Origin: Heterobilharzia americana
Taxonomy: Eukaryota; Platyhelminthes; Trematoda; Strigeidida; Schistosomatidae
Direction of reading: 5' to 3'
DNA length: 64,000 nt
Assembly (NCBI GenBank): GCA_944470555.2
Contig: OX104130.1
Coordinates: 58,251,491 to 58,315,490, forward strand
Shown: one piece after another, positions 37,016-49,740 of the stretch
Position numbering within the stretch: the stretch's first letter is position 1
How the letters are laid out: every line of letters starts with the position of its first letter
Notes under the pieces: generated by a model
Seen by the model: the letters and a program-made list of their open reading frames with translations, nothing else
The model's database searches: none
What the model was told of the DNA's origin: nothing
Position numbers and translations under genes: made by a program

Positions 37016-37264
37016 ATCGGTCTATCAAACGAGTGTATATAGTATGACAGATAATCTACAGGACATGACAATATGGTATAATGTGTTTAACTACTGTCAG
37101 CAGTTATTGTATTCGAAAATACAAACAAAGATTGGGTTGAACACAGTGAGCTTAATCAAGTGTATAAATCTAAATTGATATAATGTACTAAAGGATTAAA
37201 AGGTTTTCTTCTATAATTATCGGAAGATGTAAAACATCAATATGTATGTAATAGTTGGATGGAA

Positions 37265-37425
37265 GCGGATGTAGCTGCAACACCAACTTAACTAATGTCC
37301 AATCTGAGACTTGAACCTGTGTCACCGTGTGCTGCAGCCAAGGACGTTACTACTAGGCTACGGAGGCTGCGAGAGAGTAGCCAAGTTCATGTTTTTTTAG
37401 TCTTAAGTGCTGATCGAATTCTAGC
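37265..37425 (-). repeat. family-B SINE (degenerate)
   Basis: - strand GTAGCCTAGTAGTAACGTCC, B-box ACAGGTTCAAGTCTCAG; the + strand AGTGCTGATCGAATTCTAGC matches the family tail. Confidence 0.6.
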
Positions 37426-38920
37426 GATCACACATACTAATATCAATTCACATGTGTTTAATTAAAATAGTAATATGTCACATTCTGTCTTAGATCCCTT
37501 ACTGTAGTGTGCGAAGTTCTCAAAGCTTAGACGGTTCAACTAAACTTTAGTAATGGCGAATCACGTTGAAGTATACACTGACCAATCCGAATCAAGAATA
37601 CGAAGGACAAAGTAGTTATCAATGGAAACGATACCTTATTTACAATTTATTAATCTGTTTTACATGAGAAATAAAGATATGCAAACTTTAAATGGGTTTA
37701 TCATCTTCGAAACCATACCATTGTTTATACTGCTGCCAATCCACATGAGACAATATCATCTAAATGATATTTGGGAAATTTTGCATCGTGATCCCGTTAA
37801 AGGTCTTAAGAACCTTCTAAGGATCTTCATCATCAGTTGATGATGCTGTCTGGAATGACAATAAAAGCTTCAAGATTAAACCATCTAGCTCAGGTAAGAC
37901 AACATTATCAAATTTATCCTCCTGAGCTACAAATAATCTCTATCATCTCAAAGGCATATATAACTTCCAAGAGTCTCTATATGTTGTGTTGCCAAATGCC
38001 ATTTGATTTCGCCAAACTGCTAGGGTAGCTTTTTCTGATCTATTCTTGATTTACTTAAAATGTCCCTTCTTCGCATTTCGACCGTATATACCAAGAATAT
38101 GTGGTTCTCCGAAACATATCTATGTGGGTAAGTCATCTTCCTAGAATTTATTCAAGTTTCAGAATAAGATATCCATCTATTACAACCACATTACTCTATC
38201 CAACAAATTCCACATGCAACCTACTACGTACTCTTGATCATAACTCATCAAAGGTTTATGCGGAGTCAACAATACGGTAAATGGACGTAACGAGCAGCTT
38301 GAATAAATCATCGCCAACCTGATTGGTTCTCTACATGATTTCCCGTCACTAAAGTTTAGTTGAACGACTTAAGCCAACAAGGTATTCTGTCAGTTAACTT
38401 CAAGCACTTAACTATTTGTATTACAGTACTGGGTTGATTAGTTTAGTAGTTACCTTAACACCATTTGACGAGTACTTACGGCATGATATCATACCACTCA
38501 TCATCTCTTCACTATTTCATTTACATATCACTTGCTTAATTTCTAGTACTCAACTAACAAATCGGGATTATATACAATACTATATACAGTATTATTTACT
38601 GGATGACGTTTTGAGTACAATTTATTCCTTATAGTCATATCAATGTTATCACATGCTTGTGTGTAATACAAAGTTTACCCAAAACCCTCGAAGATAGTCA
38701 CAGTTTAACTACGAGATTTAAATCTTTTAACCCTGAAATTAGATTGATAAAACAAGATATGCATATGTCGATAAATTATAAGAACAACGGAGAAACAATT
38801 AAGTCGTTCATACTCACCTGCATAAATGACAAATGCATTCTGTACAACTTCTATCGCATGGGTTACGTAATCCACTGCTTGTATGAATGAATTCTTTTGA
38901 TGTGCTTAATATGCATTTAC

Positions 38921-39019
38921 CGGAACGTATAAATAAAAAGTAGACTGCAAATCCAACCAGTGGTAGGATGACAAAGAAGAGTAGACATATCACAACAAGT
39001 AGTGTATTGTCTTTGATAC
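38921..39019 (-). CDS. ADAM family protein, transmembrane exon
   Basis: The acceptor AAATTCAAG precedes 39019 and the donor GTAAAT follows 38921; phases 1/1, 99 nt. After GIKDNT the frame gives an uninterrupted hydrophobic span, LLVVICLLFFVILPLVGFAV followed by YFLF, then IRS: a single membrane helix with a basic stop-transfer residue. Its order after the EGF and stalk exons fixes a type I topology. Confidence 0.9.
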
Positions 39020-40469
39020 CTTGAATTTAAAAATTATGTAACAGGAAGACATGTAATGAGTTAATATGCAGCAAATAGAGAATTCAGACAATTACTCTTC
39101 TGAAATCAAAAAATGTAACGTTAAAAATGCAGGGTATTATAAGATGTATACTCTATATACTCAATGTTAGCAGATATGACCACACGTTTGACTAATCCAT
39201 ATATGTATGTAAAATAAATATTGGTTCAGAAAAATGTACTGAACAAAAAAAACCCAAACTGGATTATATATGCACTTGATGATTAAAACTGAAAGAAAAC
39301 TTAAACCGTGATAAGATTTGATTGAATAGCTTTGGAGTAACCGGTTCAGTGGTCTACTGATTCAACTGTTAATCAGGTGTTCAGTTCTCTTCAATCGCTA
39401 AACCATTAGAACAACTGCGCGTTTTGAGGAAAGATAAAGAATAAGTGAATGTATAACAACTATTTTGATGATTATATGGATTAAGCGATTAGTACAATCT
39501 TGTTTAGGATGAAGCAATCAATCTATTGAGTAGTAAACGTCAATTTATAAATTCAGAAGAGTGTTCACTATTCTTCATGTAACCATCCAAGTAATGGTTT
39601 TTAAGTAGAAATGAATCGATTGACCTGAAAATGACAGCATATACACAAATGAATGAATACAACAGTATACTGGATCAATTCCAGCTGATAAACTATTTAA
39701 TGGCTTAGCATCATAATAGTAGGAAATCACCAACTAGATTCTAAAAATCAAGGAGAATAGTTCAAAATATAATATGAAAGAGACAGGCGATTAATAGTAA
39801 TTCAAAGATGCATTTATTCAAAGATTCAATGTATCCGAGATGCTAAGGGTTGACTGGTTTTTACCAACAATTCCTGAGGGTCTCTAATCAATAACTATTC
39901 GTGTTACAAAGATCTCACAAGAGTGTAACCAAAAATAATCATCAAAGAAAATGAAGGAAGGTGTTCACCAACAAAACTGATAACAACAATACAAATGTAA
40001 GATCTGGTAGAACAATAACTACTCAGATTTATTTTAAATTTTTTTGTTTAAATAATTACAGCAGAGAACATAATGGGATAAAAACTATTTTTTAAAAATA
40101 GATCGTTAATAGTTGCCTGGACGTCGTTGTACAACTGACTCTAGACAGAAATTTGTGAACACTGAGTTTTACATGTGCCAGTGCCTGTGTCAAATACAAA
40201 CTAATTGTCAGTGATAAGCCTTTTCGAACGACAGATAAATATGATGATGCTATCACACGCTGTGAACGATGAAACGAAATTGTGATATTTACCGAAAACG
40301 TATGGTTCACGAAAAAATATATTTTCTTGAGAAAAAAGGCTTCAATGTGCACATAGGTATATTACAGGTGAATACAAGTCATGCAGTTTACGAGTGTATA
40401 AATGGACAAACAAACACCAAATACTTGGTACTGTTTTGTAAACATTCATTGGCTAACTGATTGGCTGGC

Positions 40470-41500
40470 GAAATCAGCGTAGAACCTCGCACATAAGTAC
40501 ATCGGTTCAAGTTGCCACATTTCACAGTAGTACACTATGAACACGTAGATAGAATAAGAGTGATATCAAAGTAGAAAACGTTGTGTGAAGCAATAAAAAA
40601 TTTGAAGATAGGTTTGTGTGACTATTGAAGCTTCGGGAGATGTCAAAGAGTGAATACATTTACGTCATTGTGAAGTGTTTTCAGCCATTTCACTAATAAG
40701 AGTTCCCAACCACTCATCTCTATCGTCTCGAGGACCCCATCCACGTAGTCTACATCTTCACACACGGCTCAGGATAAAAGTGTGGGACTTCATCAACTGG
40801 TACCACGTGTTGGCCTGGCAACCCTGAACCCTCTTCCAACCTAATCCAACTTCCCTTGATATGACAGACACGTTGAGGTAGGTGGTGGTTCAACATATGC
40901 GATGTATGTCCAAGCCGCCTCAGTTGATAAAGGCTCATCAACCGGTGTGCTTACCTTGTTTAGTACTCTACGACTGACCTCAACATCGCTCACACAGTGA
41001 TGCCACCAAATGCGAGCAGTGCTACGAGATCGTTTCATTTCTTTTACTTTTAAGGACCATGTCTCAATCGTACAACGGAACAGAATCGATTAAAGTGCAG
41101 TACACTTGTCTTTTGATAATCGGATATCTCACTGGCGTCTTATATGATACAAGTTGGCAAATACCAAATGGGGTTTCTGTATCGGAGCTGAGATTTCGAC
41201 AGCAACCAGCTTGTTCAGGGTGATGCAACTACCCGAAGTAAGTGAAGCAGTTAACGTATTCCAACACTTCACTCCCTATCATTAAAGTGGGAGTAGTCGT
41301 TTCTGGAGCATCATCTTCCATTTGACAGGTGCGAAACCTATCCCCCAACATACTCAGATTTCTGCTTAGCGCATTTTAAGAGCCTCTATTTTGTCAGCCT
41401 CTTCAATTGGCAGGACAATGCTGTCTGCATACTCCAAGTCAATCAGATGACCCCCAGGTGTAAGATATCTTGTGTCTACCCAGTCATCATTTACTGACAT
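40470..41500 (-). mobile_element. non-LTR retrotransposon 3' part, - copy
   Basis: - strand frames encode LEYADSIVLPIEEADKIEAL (catalytic YADD changed to YADS), then after stops HHCVSDVEVSRRVLNKVSTP, then QLRRLGHTSHML. It is longer than the + copy at 34668-35170, and the shared 3' 470 bp are nearly identical. Confidence 0.82.
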
Positions 41501-41504
41501 ATAC

Positions 41505-43300
41505 AATCTTAGTTACAGTAAGATTAAGTTGCAAGGAAGTTACGAGTGGTCATGACAATACACGGTATCAATCTATGAAGTCTCCTTGTTGATCTTGACC
41601 GTGTGTCTGCCTTGTTGGAGTCTTTGGTAGGTTTAAGAATAAAGAGTTGAAGACTTTTGAAAATATGTTTCTTAGTGCTGATAAGAATGATCAAGTAGGG
41701 CAAGTTTGTGTGAAGCACCTAATCGATTTGATGCAGACAAGTTTTCAATACCAAACTGATATCAGTTGAAAAGCTGCTACAAATCTGAGCAGCTTTATAC
41801 ATAACACCTTATCGTTTACCACTTTCTTACATAAACAAAATCCCATCTGCTGAAGTTGACATAAAAACAGATTTGAAACAAAAATTAAATAAATTATGAC
41901 TGAAACCAAAATAAATAAATGCCATATTGTTCAGTAATTAAGTTTTAAGATTTGCAAAATGAAATCAAGGATTTTAAAAGGTCACCAAAATAAGCAGAAT
42001 ATAAGTTGAAGAAATAAAGTGTAGAAGTCATACATATACACGTATAACATTAACTGTATATATATGACCCGACCAATAGCTGCTAAAACTAAAAGCAGTT
42101 ACTGTTATAGTATGAATAATGTTTGTTTGATATGGCAGGTGTCAGACAGTGAAGCCAATTTCTAGCTGAATGGAGTACAAAGGTAGTAAGGCGTTCACTA
42201 TGAATTACAAGCATTCCAAATTAGTGCTACCTTCCCTTAGCAGGAGGCTTTAGAAAAATTCAACTTGAAAATGGCACATTCCTTCTTGGCCCTCAGACTT
42301 CCGGTGCCAGCTGTCGGGGTCTGTCTCTAACTACTAACGTAACTCAACTCAATCAGAAACCTTCATGAAAGACGTATGTAACTCGCTTCAAGTAGACATT
42401 TATCGGGTTTTGTTGTCGTGCACGTAGTTCAATAAAGGCCACTCATTTTCAGGTACCTTAAAAAGAAATAATTTTTCAAGTGTGGGTAGTCAGAAAGTGC
42501 CGACTGCCATCATATCTGTGTTAGCACTCAGAACCCTTATAATTGGCATGAAACTTCGTTTCTTCACATTTCTCCGTTCATAATTCTATGTCATCTTTAA
42601 CTTCTTCCACTCCTGAGACTAGTGATAACGATTTGATTTCATGAAACAGTATCTTCGATCTCCTAAAACCCCTTTTTAAACGAAATAACTACAATTGGAA
42701 AATTGGTCCGAAAACAGCTAAATAGCGAGTCATCCGATGCGACGAAAGGCGACAAGATAGACCTAAGAATTTGGTGTAACGATAGCCAATGAATTCTGAA
42801 GAAGGATAAAAAAGGTTTGGTTGTCATTTGCTACCTTCAGCAACCCATGGTGCAAGATATTCTATTACCTGCAGAGGGTCTAGTGTAGTGTACATTAGTA
42901 TGGTTTCAGAACCTTTCCACTAAAGGTGGAGAACATGAGAAAGTTGCAGATGTACGACCATAGAACCGCCCCCAATGTTAAGGAAATGCCACCGAGGTAA
43001 TGCAGCGACTGGATGTACAGTAGGTCAGTTGATGAGGTCGTTTAGGATATGCTTTACAAATACCTACCTAGTTACCATACACCCAAGCGCGGTATGCTAG
43101 TTGAATTACAGTTAGACTGGAAAAAGTTAGGCATGCTCAAACTAAAATGTGGCACTAATCGATGAAGTCTTCTTTATCATGCGTCTTGTTGCCTTCTATC
43201 TTGATGTGCTGACATCAAGTGTGGCAACTCCGACCATGACGTAAAATATCAAGATCCTATGTTGATATTGACTGACAAACTATTTGCATAGCAAAAAAGA
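41505..43300 (-). other. ADAM intron, unassigned part
   Basis: Between the juxtamembrane and transmembrane exons. 42120-43260 has mixed-composition stretches that look like old insertions, but I cannot name a family. Confidence 0.5.
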
Positions 43301-43308
43301 GGGAGAAG

Positions 43309-43323
43309 GCACACACACACACA
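43309..43323. repeat. (CA)n short microsatellite
   Basis: Seven CA units just 3' (in gene direction) of the juxtamembrane exon. Confidence 0.9.
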
Positions 43324-43471
43324 TGTCGAAACAAAGCAATAAATAGTGCTATGTGTGCATGAAGCATTTGTTTATATTGAAACAATGTGCATTAAGTAAT
43401 GTGTTGAGTAAGCATCATATATATGTAATGTGTGTAAGTATCCAAAATAACACACAGTCATCATAACTGAC

Positions 43472-43879
43472 CAATTATCCGATGGTATGGTACTTGATCA
43501 TTTGTCTCTGGTGGCAGTGTTGAAGTGGTGACGTAATGCGTTGTTCTAGATAATACAGCTTGTAAAGTTGTTGAAGCTGCCAATGTTATATGCGATTTTG
43601 ATTGATTTAATAATATACGGCGTCTAATCATATCAGTTGCAGTTGTAAAATTAGATCTAGGTATAGGTGTGTAATATGGTTTCAGATATGATGGTAAAGA
43701 CGGTCTACTATGCAATCGATGCTTCCTGGTCTGTGATAAATGATGGGATGACCAACTCCAGGAATTAGTTAAAAAAGACGTATCACCATGAAAAGCATTT
43801 TGTTGATTAAAATCTTTTTGTTTTGTTGTCGGTGTTGTTGTAGGCTTAAAAAGAGACGCAGTATCAGAGGTAATAGAAA
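43472..43879 (-). CDS. ADAM family protein, long juxtamembrane exon
   Basis: The acceptor CTCCTCCTTCTAG precedes 43879; the first two bases complete an Ile codon, and the exon ends in phase 1 at a GGTCAGT donor (43471). It encodes about 135 residues, rich in Ser, Thr and Pro (FKPTTTPTTK near the start), with a basic RRR triplet, and no cysteine or hydrophobic span. It sits between the EGF repeat and the membrane. Phases 1/1 make it removable without a frame change. I know no equivalent in human ADAMs, which go almost directly from GGSxDSGP to the membrane. Confidence 0.8.
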
Positions 43880-44146
43880 CTAGAAGGAGGAGGAAGAAAG
43901 AGGAAGGACACGTAGACTAACAGAAAAACAGAGGTAGGATTAAAACATTGTAAACTCCGCAGCATAAAATATTCACTTGTTGTTCGAGTTGTTCACCTGA
44001 TGATAACCAGTATAGGCATCAACTTCTAAATATTGGCCAAAGCCCATCCATGAGGTTTACAGCATTGTCAATTAGCTAACTGAAGTGACACTACTGCATA
44101 ATACTGCAGTTCAGTGTTCGATCTTAAGATGCAAACTGCAAAAAAG

Positions 44147-44205
44147 CCTGTATCTAGATTTCGTGCTTGTTGACACTCATCAGTATAGTGTTCGCACTAA
44201 ACTAT
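44147..44205 (-). ncRNA. hammerhead-like core, family B
   Basis: - strand CTGATGAGTGTCAACAAGCA then CGAAATCTAGATAC. Core boxes and stem II are intact and stem III pairs UC/GA around a UA loop; stem I is poorly conserved. Confidence 0.5.
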
Positions 44206-44274
44206 ATACTGTGCTTACAAGTTAATTCTGTTTTTTATTATTGGTGCTGTTATTCATAGTTCATGTAGATCCCA

Positions 44275-44420
44275 ACCCAGTGGCTGAATGGTAACGCGCC
44301 CACTGTAAGACATGACAATTGTGGGTTCGACTGCTAATGAGACCATGGAGGCATGACATCGAAAACGGAGATAAAATGGCTGTCTCATGTTCTCAGTTTG
44401 TCAGTGGTTCTACGACTTAT
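44275..44420 (+). repeat. tRNA-like SINE head (family C-like)
   Basis: CCCAGTGGCTGAATGGTAAC (A-box) and GTGGGTTCGACTGC (B-box). The ribozyme part is missing or unrecognisable. Confidence 0.55.
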
Positions 44421-45824
44421 TAAAACTAGCCTTTAGTGTCCGGCTGATTTCTTTAAGGATGGTATGTAACTGCAGTTGCACGACTAAACTGTCAACTTTT
44501 TTGAATTAGATTCAATGTAGCCTCAAAAGAAAAACACAGAGTAGTAGTAAGGGTTCCCTGGTTTCAAAACTTCTTCAGGTCACATTCCTAATTTCCTTTT
44601 CCCTTTATCAAAATATGCAGTGGATTCAGACATTTTTTAAAAAGTCGGTCGTATTATCTTTCGTAAAGTTTATCACTGCATATTCTCATCATGTCAAACT
44701 TAGAATAGATTAAGAAATACAATGAGATACTATTCTGTGATGATTTGTGATCGTTCACGCAGATCTATACATGGATCGATGTGTGATGTCTCGTTAGGTC
44801 ATAAAAGGCGCTTTTCCTATGCTATTACAACTAATATGAGCAATCCTATCGCTTGTCTTTTAAATATTGTTTGAGTCAATGCTGTTGTGAGCATTTTACC
44901 GTAAATATAGGTATTTACTATTGTGTAGTTAGGCTTGAATGAACTGCTCGGTGGGACTGCTATCATAACACTGTTTGGAATATGCTTGATGCAGTAAAGA
45001 TTCTCATATTCTTCCTCTGTATATCATTCTGAACTACAAGTCTTACAATTACAATTACAAGTGAAAATAATTAACTCATAATTCTACTCTAAAAACAGCA
45101 TAATTCGAAAGTACATTTCTAAAGAAGACCAACTTCGACTAACCGTCCCACCTTTAAATCGACAGATGGGTTAAAATTGCATGAACCGTGAAAACCATTG
45201 CATTAGACAAACTCGTCATTTTCTTTCAAAATGCTCGTACGAAAGCTGTTTAGTAATATAACGTCGTAAAGCATTATCAAGTACATCAATGCAAATAATA
45301 GGTATTCATGAGGTGTTTGACATGAAGAATATCAAGCAGGCGGGAATACAAATTTGTCTGGAAATTTGTTAAAGCATATCATCCAACCCAAAACGAGATT
45401 ACATGATGCTTTACCATAAAAAAACTAGTGTACTCATCGATTATAAATATAGGTCACCAACAAGAGGTTATCAGTTGGATGATGATATTACACCTCCAGC
45501 CAAGTAATACTGATAATAACTCATTCACTAACCAAGTGATGAAAATAATCATTTTCAAGGAAGTTAAGAAATAAAGTTCAGAAACTACCTAAAGAGGAAT
45601 TCGACAACTCCAATTTTTTGTGCAGCTTGTACTGAAGTTAATTTATTTGTTGGAAGTCAAACGTCAACCACTAAACTAACTTGAAGAACGATTAAGTCAA
45701 CAAAAATATATCGACTTCGAGATATTTTCTGACGAGATATTCCGCTTGTTTAGTATAGACATAAGGTTCGTAGGAATAGAGTGGACATGAATGTTAGTAA
45801 TTATGGAAGTGACGATAATAATAA

Positions 45825-46130
45825 CGATGAATCAAAACAATCCAGATTGTGTTATTGCTGATGCAGAGATAATAAAGTCTAAACCGATGTTGGAAGTAAA
45901 TGCTACAGTTACTCCTTCTGCTTACTAATTAGTAATTCCTAAGAGACAACTAACTGTACTCCATCTCGTCTGTTAACTGTCTCAATTTGCTCATATATGT
46001 AGGACTTCAGCTGTCAATCTTTCTTGGTATAACCCAAAACCTTTTTGTAGAGCCTTGATTCCATTAAAGTCAATTTTGTGGCATGCTTCTATGGGTTGTA
46101 GTGCGATTGCTTCTTAACCTTCAGGTTTTC
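45825..46130 (+). repeat. unknown repeat, copy 1
   Basis: About 280 bp nearly identical to 50014-50275 in direct orientation (GCTGATGCAGAGATAATAAA and onward). Non-coding; no family recognised. Confidence 0.85.
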
Positions 46131-46499
46131 CAAGTCTGATCGACTCTAATACTAGCTAGCTGCACGGGCAAACTCTTACGCTGGCCTAGTTGCTAATATC
46201 ATTTTTGTTTTTATTTCATTTATTCAACGGTGGTTATTAGTGAAAACCAGGATGATCTAGTATATCAAATAAAGTGAAAATGAATAAATCTGTATAACAA
46301 CTTATATATCACATAATAGATGGATCTTGTGACGAAATAGCCTAGTAAATGATATTCTATCTGTCGAACAGATGAGTTCTGGATCACAGTCTAAAATGGA
46401 ACACCATTACTCACTAAGAGTCAGATGCACTCAGAGGATGAGATACAAATGAAATGAAAGGACAGTCACCAACAACTAAATAAGGATTGACTTTCAAGT

Positions 46500-46540
46500 T
46501 GTTATTCATCGTAAACTGACATCAGTTAGAGGAATTAAGT
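46500..46540 (+). repeat. family-C SINE end fragment
   Basis: TTATTCATCGTAAACTGACA and TCAGTTAGAGGAAT match the outer end of family-C units. Confidence 0.5.
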
Positions 46541-46619
46541 TATTTTTAAAACGATAGGTACTAATTTGCATGCAATATGTAGAATCCAAATGGATTTTTT
46601 TCCAATTTTATTAACTCAC

Positions 46620-46728
46620 TTGTTACTGGAGGTGGTCCACTGTCTATACTGCCGCCATTTCCACCTTCTTCACAATACGGTGGTTTATAGCCAGGTGTAC
46701 AATGACAATGTCCTAAATTATTACAAAT
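46620..46728 (-). CDS. ADAM family protein, EGF-like repeat exon
   Basis: The acceptor TTTATAATACAG precedes 46728. The frame reads [19 protein letters not shown], then [12 protein letters not shown]. This is the characteristic ADAM EGF motif plus the GGSxDSGP stretch that precedes the membrane in ADAM9/12/19. The exon ends in phase 1 (A) at a GTGAGT donor. This is the strongest subgroup evidence for a meltrin-like ADAM. Confidence 0.93.
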
Positions 46729-47539
46729 CTGTATTATAAAAGTGAGAAAAAAAGTTAGACAAGGTAAATGTATCTAATTACTGCCAAGTTACTCCACTCA
46801 ATCATATATATACAAATAATTATGGATTTGAGATGCAAAAAAATGACATATTCTTTTTTAGCTTATACTGATAGTAGGTTCTATGTTCGTTCAGCTTGAG
46901 TGGACCTGATTGACGACTTCGAATTATGTAATCGACTTCAAAATAATTGCATGCGGGATCAGCAGACAGCATTATTTTGTCTAATTGGGTCAGTACAACT
47001 TTTCAGTCCACAAAACTTGTTTTTAATCATATTCACAGGTTTCATTGTCACTCTAAATTGAGTCTTGGTCTAGTAGATACCGGATATCAAATCAAGGTAG
47101 ATTACGCCTTTTCTATGATATATCTTGTCTTACAATCTCCCCAAAGGTGCACGACTATGCATCCTATCCATATTCGAAGCCATAGGTATGAACATCAGAA
47201 AACCTGATCGATATGTTCTAAAGAAATATGTACATTCATTTTGTCTAATTTGGCCCACAATATGAACTTTCCTACAACAAATTTCCCACTCAACCTCCTA
47301 CCTCTTTCTTCTCAATCGTCATTAACATTGATAAATATTCATTTTATTATGTTATTAGTTTTGTGCTCTTTATTTATACCACTACTGGTAGTCATTTTCA
47401 GTCGTGACGTAACACTTTACATTTGTTATTCTTTATTTCGCTATAGTATTCACAAGATTTTCATTCTACTTGAATATAATTCGTCGCTGTATAATGATTT
47501 TGAAATGATGGAGAATATTTGTAGCTCAGGTGGATGGTC

Positions 47540-48290
47540 TTGGTTGTATTGTGTTCTCTGAGCTGGGTTGTTTAATCATGAAGCTTTCATCGTCTTTCTA
47601 GATGACATCATCAGCACTAACTTCAGTATGAAGTGACCTGTCAATATCTCTCCGTGAGTAACTTAGTGGCTTGCTCTGACGATGTGGTCTGTGATTGGTT
47701 GTTTCCTTCGATTGTTGTCATTGACTCTATAGACTTTGCTGTTGGCTGTTCCTCTGCTTCACTTCTGACCTTTCTGCCGTTTATCATTTTTCTTATTGGT
47801 TGATAGATCGGGTCTATGTCTACACTGATTGACGACTGACCTGAATGCCAAGCTTCTAGGAATTCTCTGATATTCTTCGTGTTTTCTCTTCCCAAAATTT
47901 CTACATTGTCGAAATTGAAATCATGTCCACGTGCATTGAATTGAGTAACGAAACGTCATGGCGTTTAGTAGCCAACTGGTGCTCATGTAGACGAAGGCGA
48001 AGATGGCGGCCACTATGTCCAATGTAGTGTTGACTACAGTTATTGTAGTTGATTTTGTAAATGATATTCAGTTTGTTTGCTTTGGTTATTGCATCCTCTG
48101 GTCTGCATAATAGTGTTTGGAGGGAATTTGTTGGTTGATGAATGGCCACACCAATTACAAGTGGTCTCAGTATTCTTGTCGCGATTTCTGATATATTCGT
48201 TATGTTTGGTAGGATGAGGCGTTTATTGATTTTTGTCGACGACTTTGCAGTTGATGACGCACGGGATAGGCATCTTCTGATAGCCTAACC
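47540..48290 (-). mobile_element. Penelope-like element, endonuclease end
   Basis: - strand 47901-48149 encodes IIYKINYNNCSQHYIGHSGR then HLRLRLHEHQLA, the GIY-YIG nuclease motif of Penelope elements. 47641-47895 encodes NIREFLEAWHSGQ and DPIYQPIRK, the element's C-terminus. 5' truncated, broken between the two frames. Confidence 0.88.
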
Positions 48291-48494
48291 CTTAGTAAAC
48301 AAACACACACACGTAGATAAATGTATATGAATGAATCATTGTCACCAGTTTAATCCTATTACCCATTATCAAGATTTGACCAAATAGCAACGCAGATATT
48401 GGGTGCTGAGTAAAAGGTTGATATTTGATGTCATTTTTGTCCGTTTATTAAAAATGTCACACAGTAAAACAGTATCACTTACTGGATAACGTTT

Positions 48495-48985
48495 AGGACA
48501 TACTAGGACGAAACAGCTGTCTAGTGCCCCCAAGTTTCCAATGTTCCTCCAACTGATTTCAGTCCATGATGAATACCAGCTTGAAAAATCTTTGAATCCC
48601 CACAAACCCCCAAACTCAATTGACTTAGTGCTCATTGGTGACTAACTTAGAGAGGTGATTCCCAAAGTTCTAATGAGAAGTCGTGACCAGTGGGGCAAAC
48701 CTGGTGGTCATGAAGACAAATACTCAACGAGATCATTGGGCGATGGTCGCGCTATGTTGTGAACTGACTAGAGTTGGAAATACGAACCATCTGATTCCGA
48801 CAAAGTGGCCGAATGGTAACGTGCTCGCCACGGGATTTGTAGATTCTGTGTTCGGTCACTGGTGGGGTCATGGGTGTGAACTGCTGAAGAGTCCCATACT
48901 AGGACGAGAGAGCCGTTCAGTGCTTAAGGGTTTCTAATGCACCTCCAACTAATATCAGTCCATGATGAATACCAACTTGAAATCA
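48495..48985 (+). repeat. family-C SINE, tandem + strand units
   Basis: A 5'-truncated ribozyme end (ACTAGGACGAAACAGCTGTC at about 48500), unit body, then a full tRNA-like head (GTGGCCGAATGGTAACGTGC) and a second core CTGCTGAAGAGTCCCATACT with GAAA changed to GAGA. This head-to-tail arrangement contrasts with the inverted dimers elsewhere. Confidence 0.75.
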
Positions 48986-49364
48986 ATAAATCCTTACAAA
49001 CCCTCAAATTCAATGGTTTATTTTCCATATTCATAATAAAAATTAACTTAGGTGAACAGAGAGATCGATAACTGAATCTTTGTTTAGTGAATCAACACTG
49101 AATATATGTAACAGAAATGGTTCCACGCCTGTCGCAGATAAGTATGGAAAGTTCTACTACCCATGTTAAAAAGAGGGAGAGAAAATCACAACTATATAAA
49201 CTGTCTCAAATTTGTGGAGTTATATGATATGAATATAGACAGTAAATTATGTTCGAAACATTGTCCAGTAAACAATACTGTTTCACTGTATAACATTTCT
49301 AATGAAAAGACAAAAATGGAATTACGATCTACCATAAGGACCAGGTTTTACTCCTACATTAACA

Positions 49365-49665
49365 TTGAGAATCCAGGATGCACATTTCGTCCTATTTGGG
49401 ACTCGTCAACTGGATCTACCTGCTTCCCAGTGAGTGATGTTGTTCTCACAGGGACTCGGGAGCGATCGCTTCAAATGCCAGAGTGTTATCCATTACACCA
49501 CCGAGCCACGATAGCCATTTTTTGTGCGACGGTTATAGTTTTAGTATAATTGTTTTCATATCATACCGTCGTTGATTGGACCGAATTGATCGGTCTCTAT
49601 TGGCATATGGGTTCCTGTGTGGATGCCTCGATATTGCCCGCGTTCTAATTATATTATTGATGGAT
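49365..49665 (-). repeat. SM-alpha-like SINE unit (family A)
   Basis: - strand: tail with GACCGATCAATTCGGTCCAA, tRNA-like head GGCTCGGTGGTGTAATGG, then the ribozyme at 49370-49423 whose CUGA has become UUGA, an expected loss of activity. Confidence 0.8.
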
Positions 49666-49673
49666 CGTGGATA

Positions 49674-49733
49674 GCAGTGGAATCCAGGACGCGCATTTCG
49701 TCCCATTCAGGACTCGTCAGCTGGATATACCTG
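49674..49733 (-). ncRNA. hammerhead ribozyme (family A)
   Basis: - strand GCAGGTATATCCAG, CTGACGAGTCC, GGGACGAAATGCGCGTC, CTGGATTCCACTGC. Stem I, II and III all pair and all core bases are present. Confidence 0.82.
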
Positions 49734-49740
49734 CTTCGGT

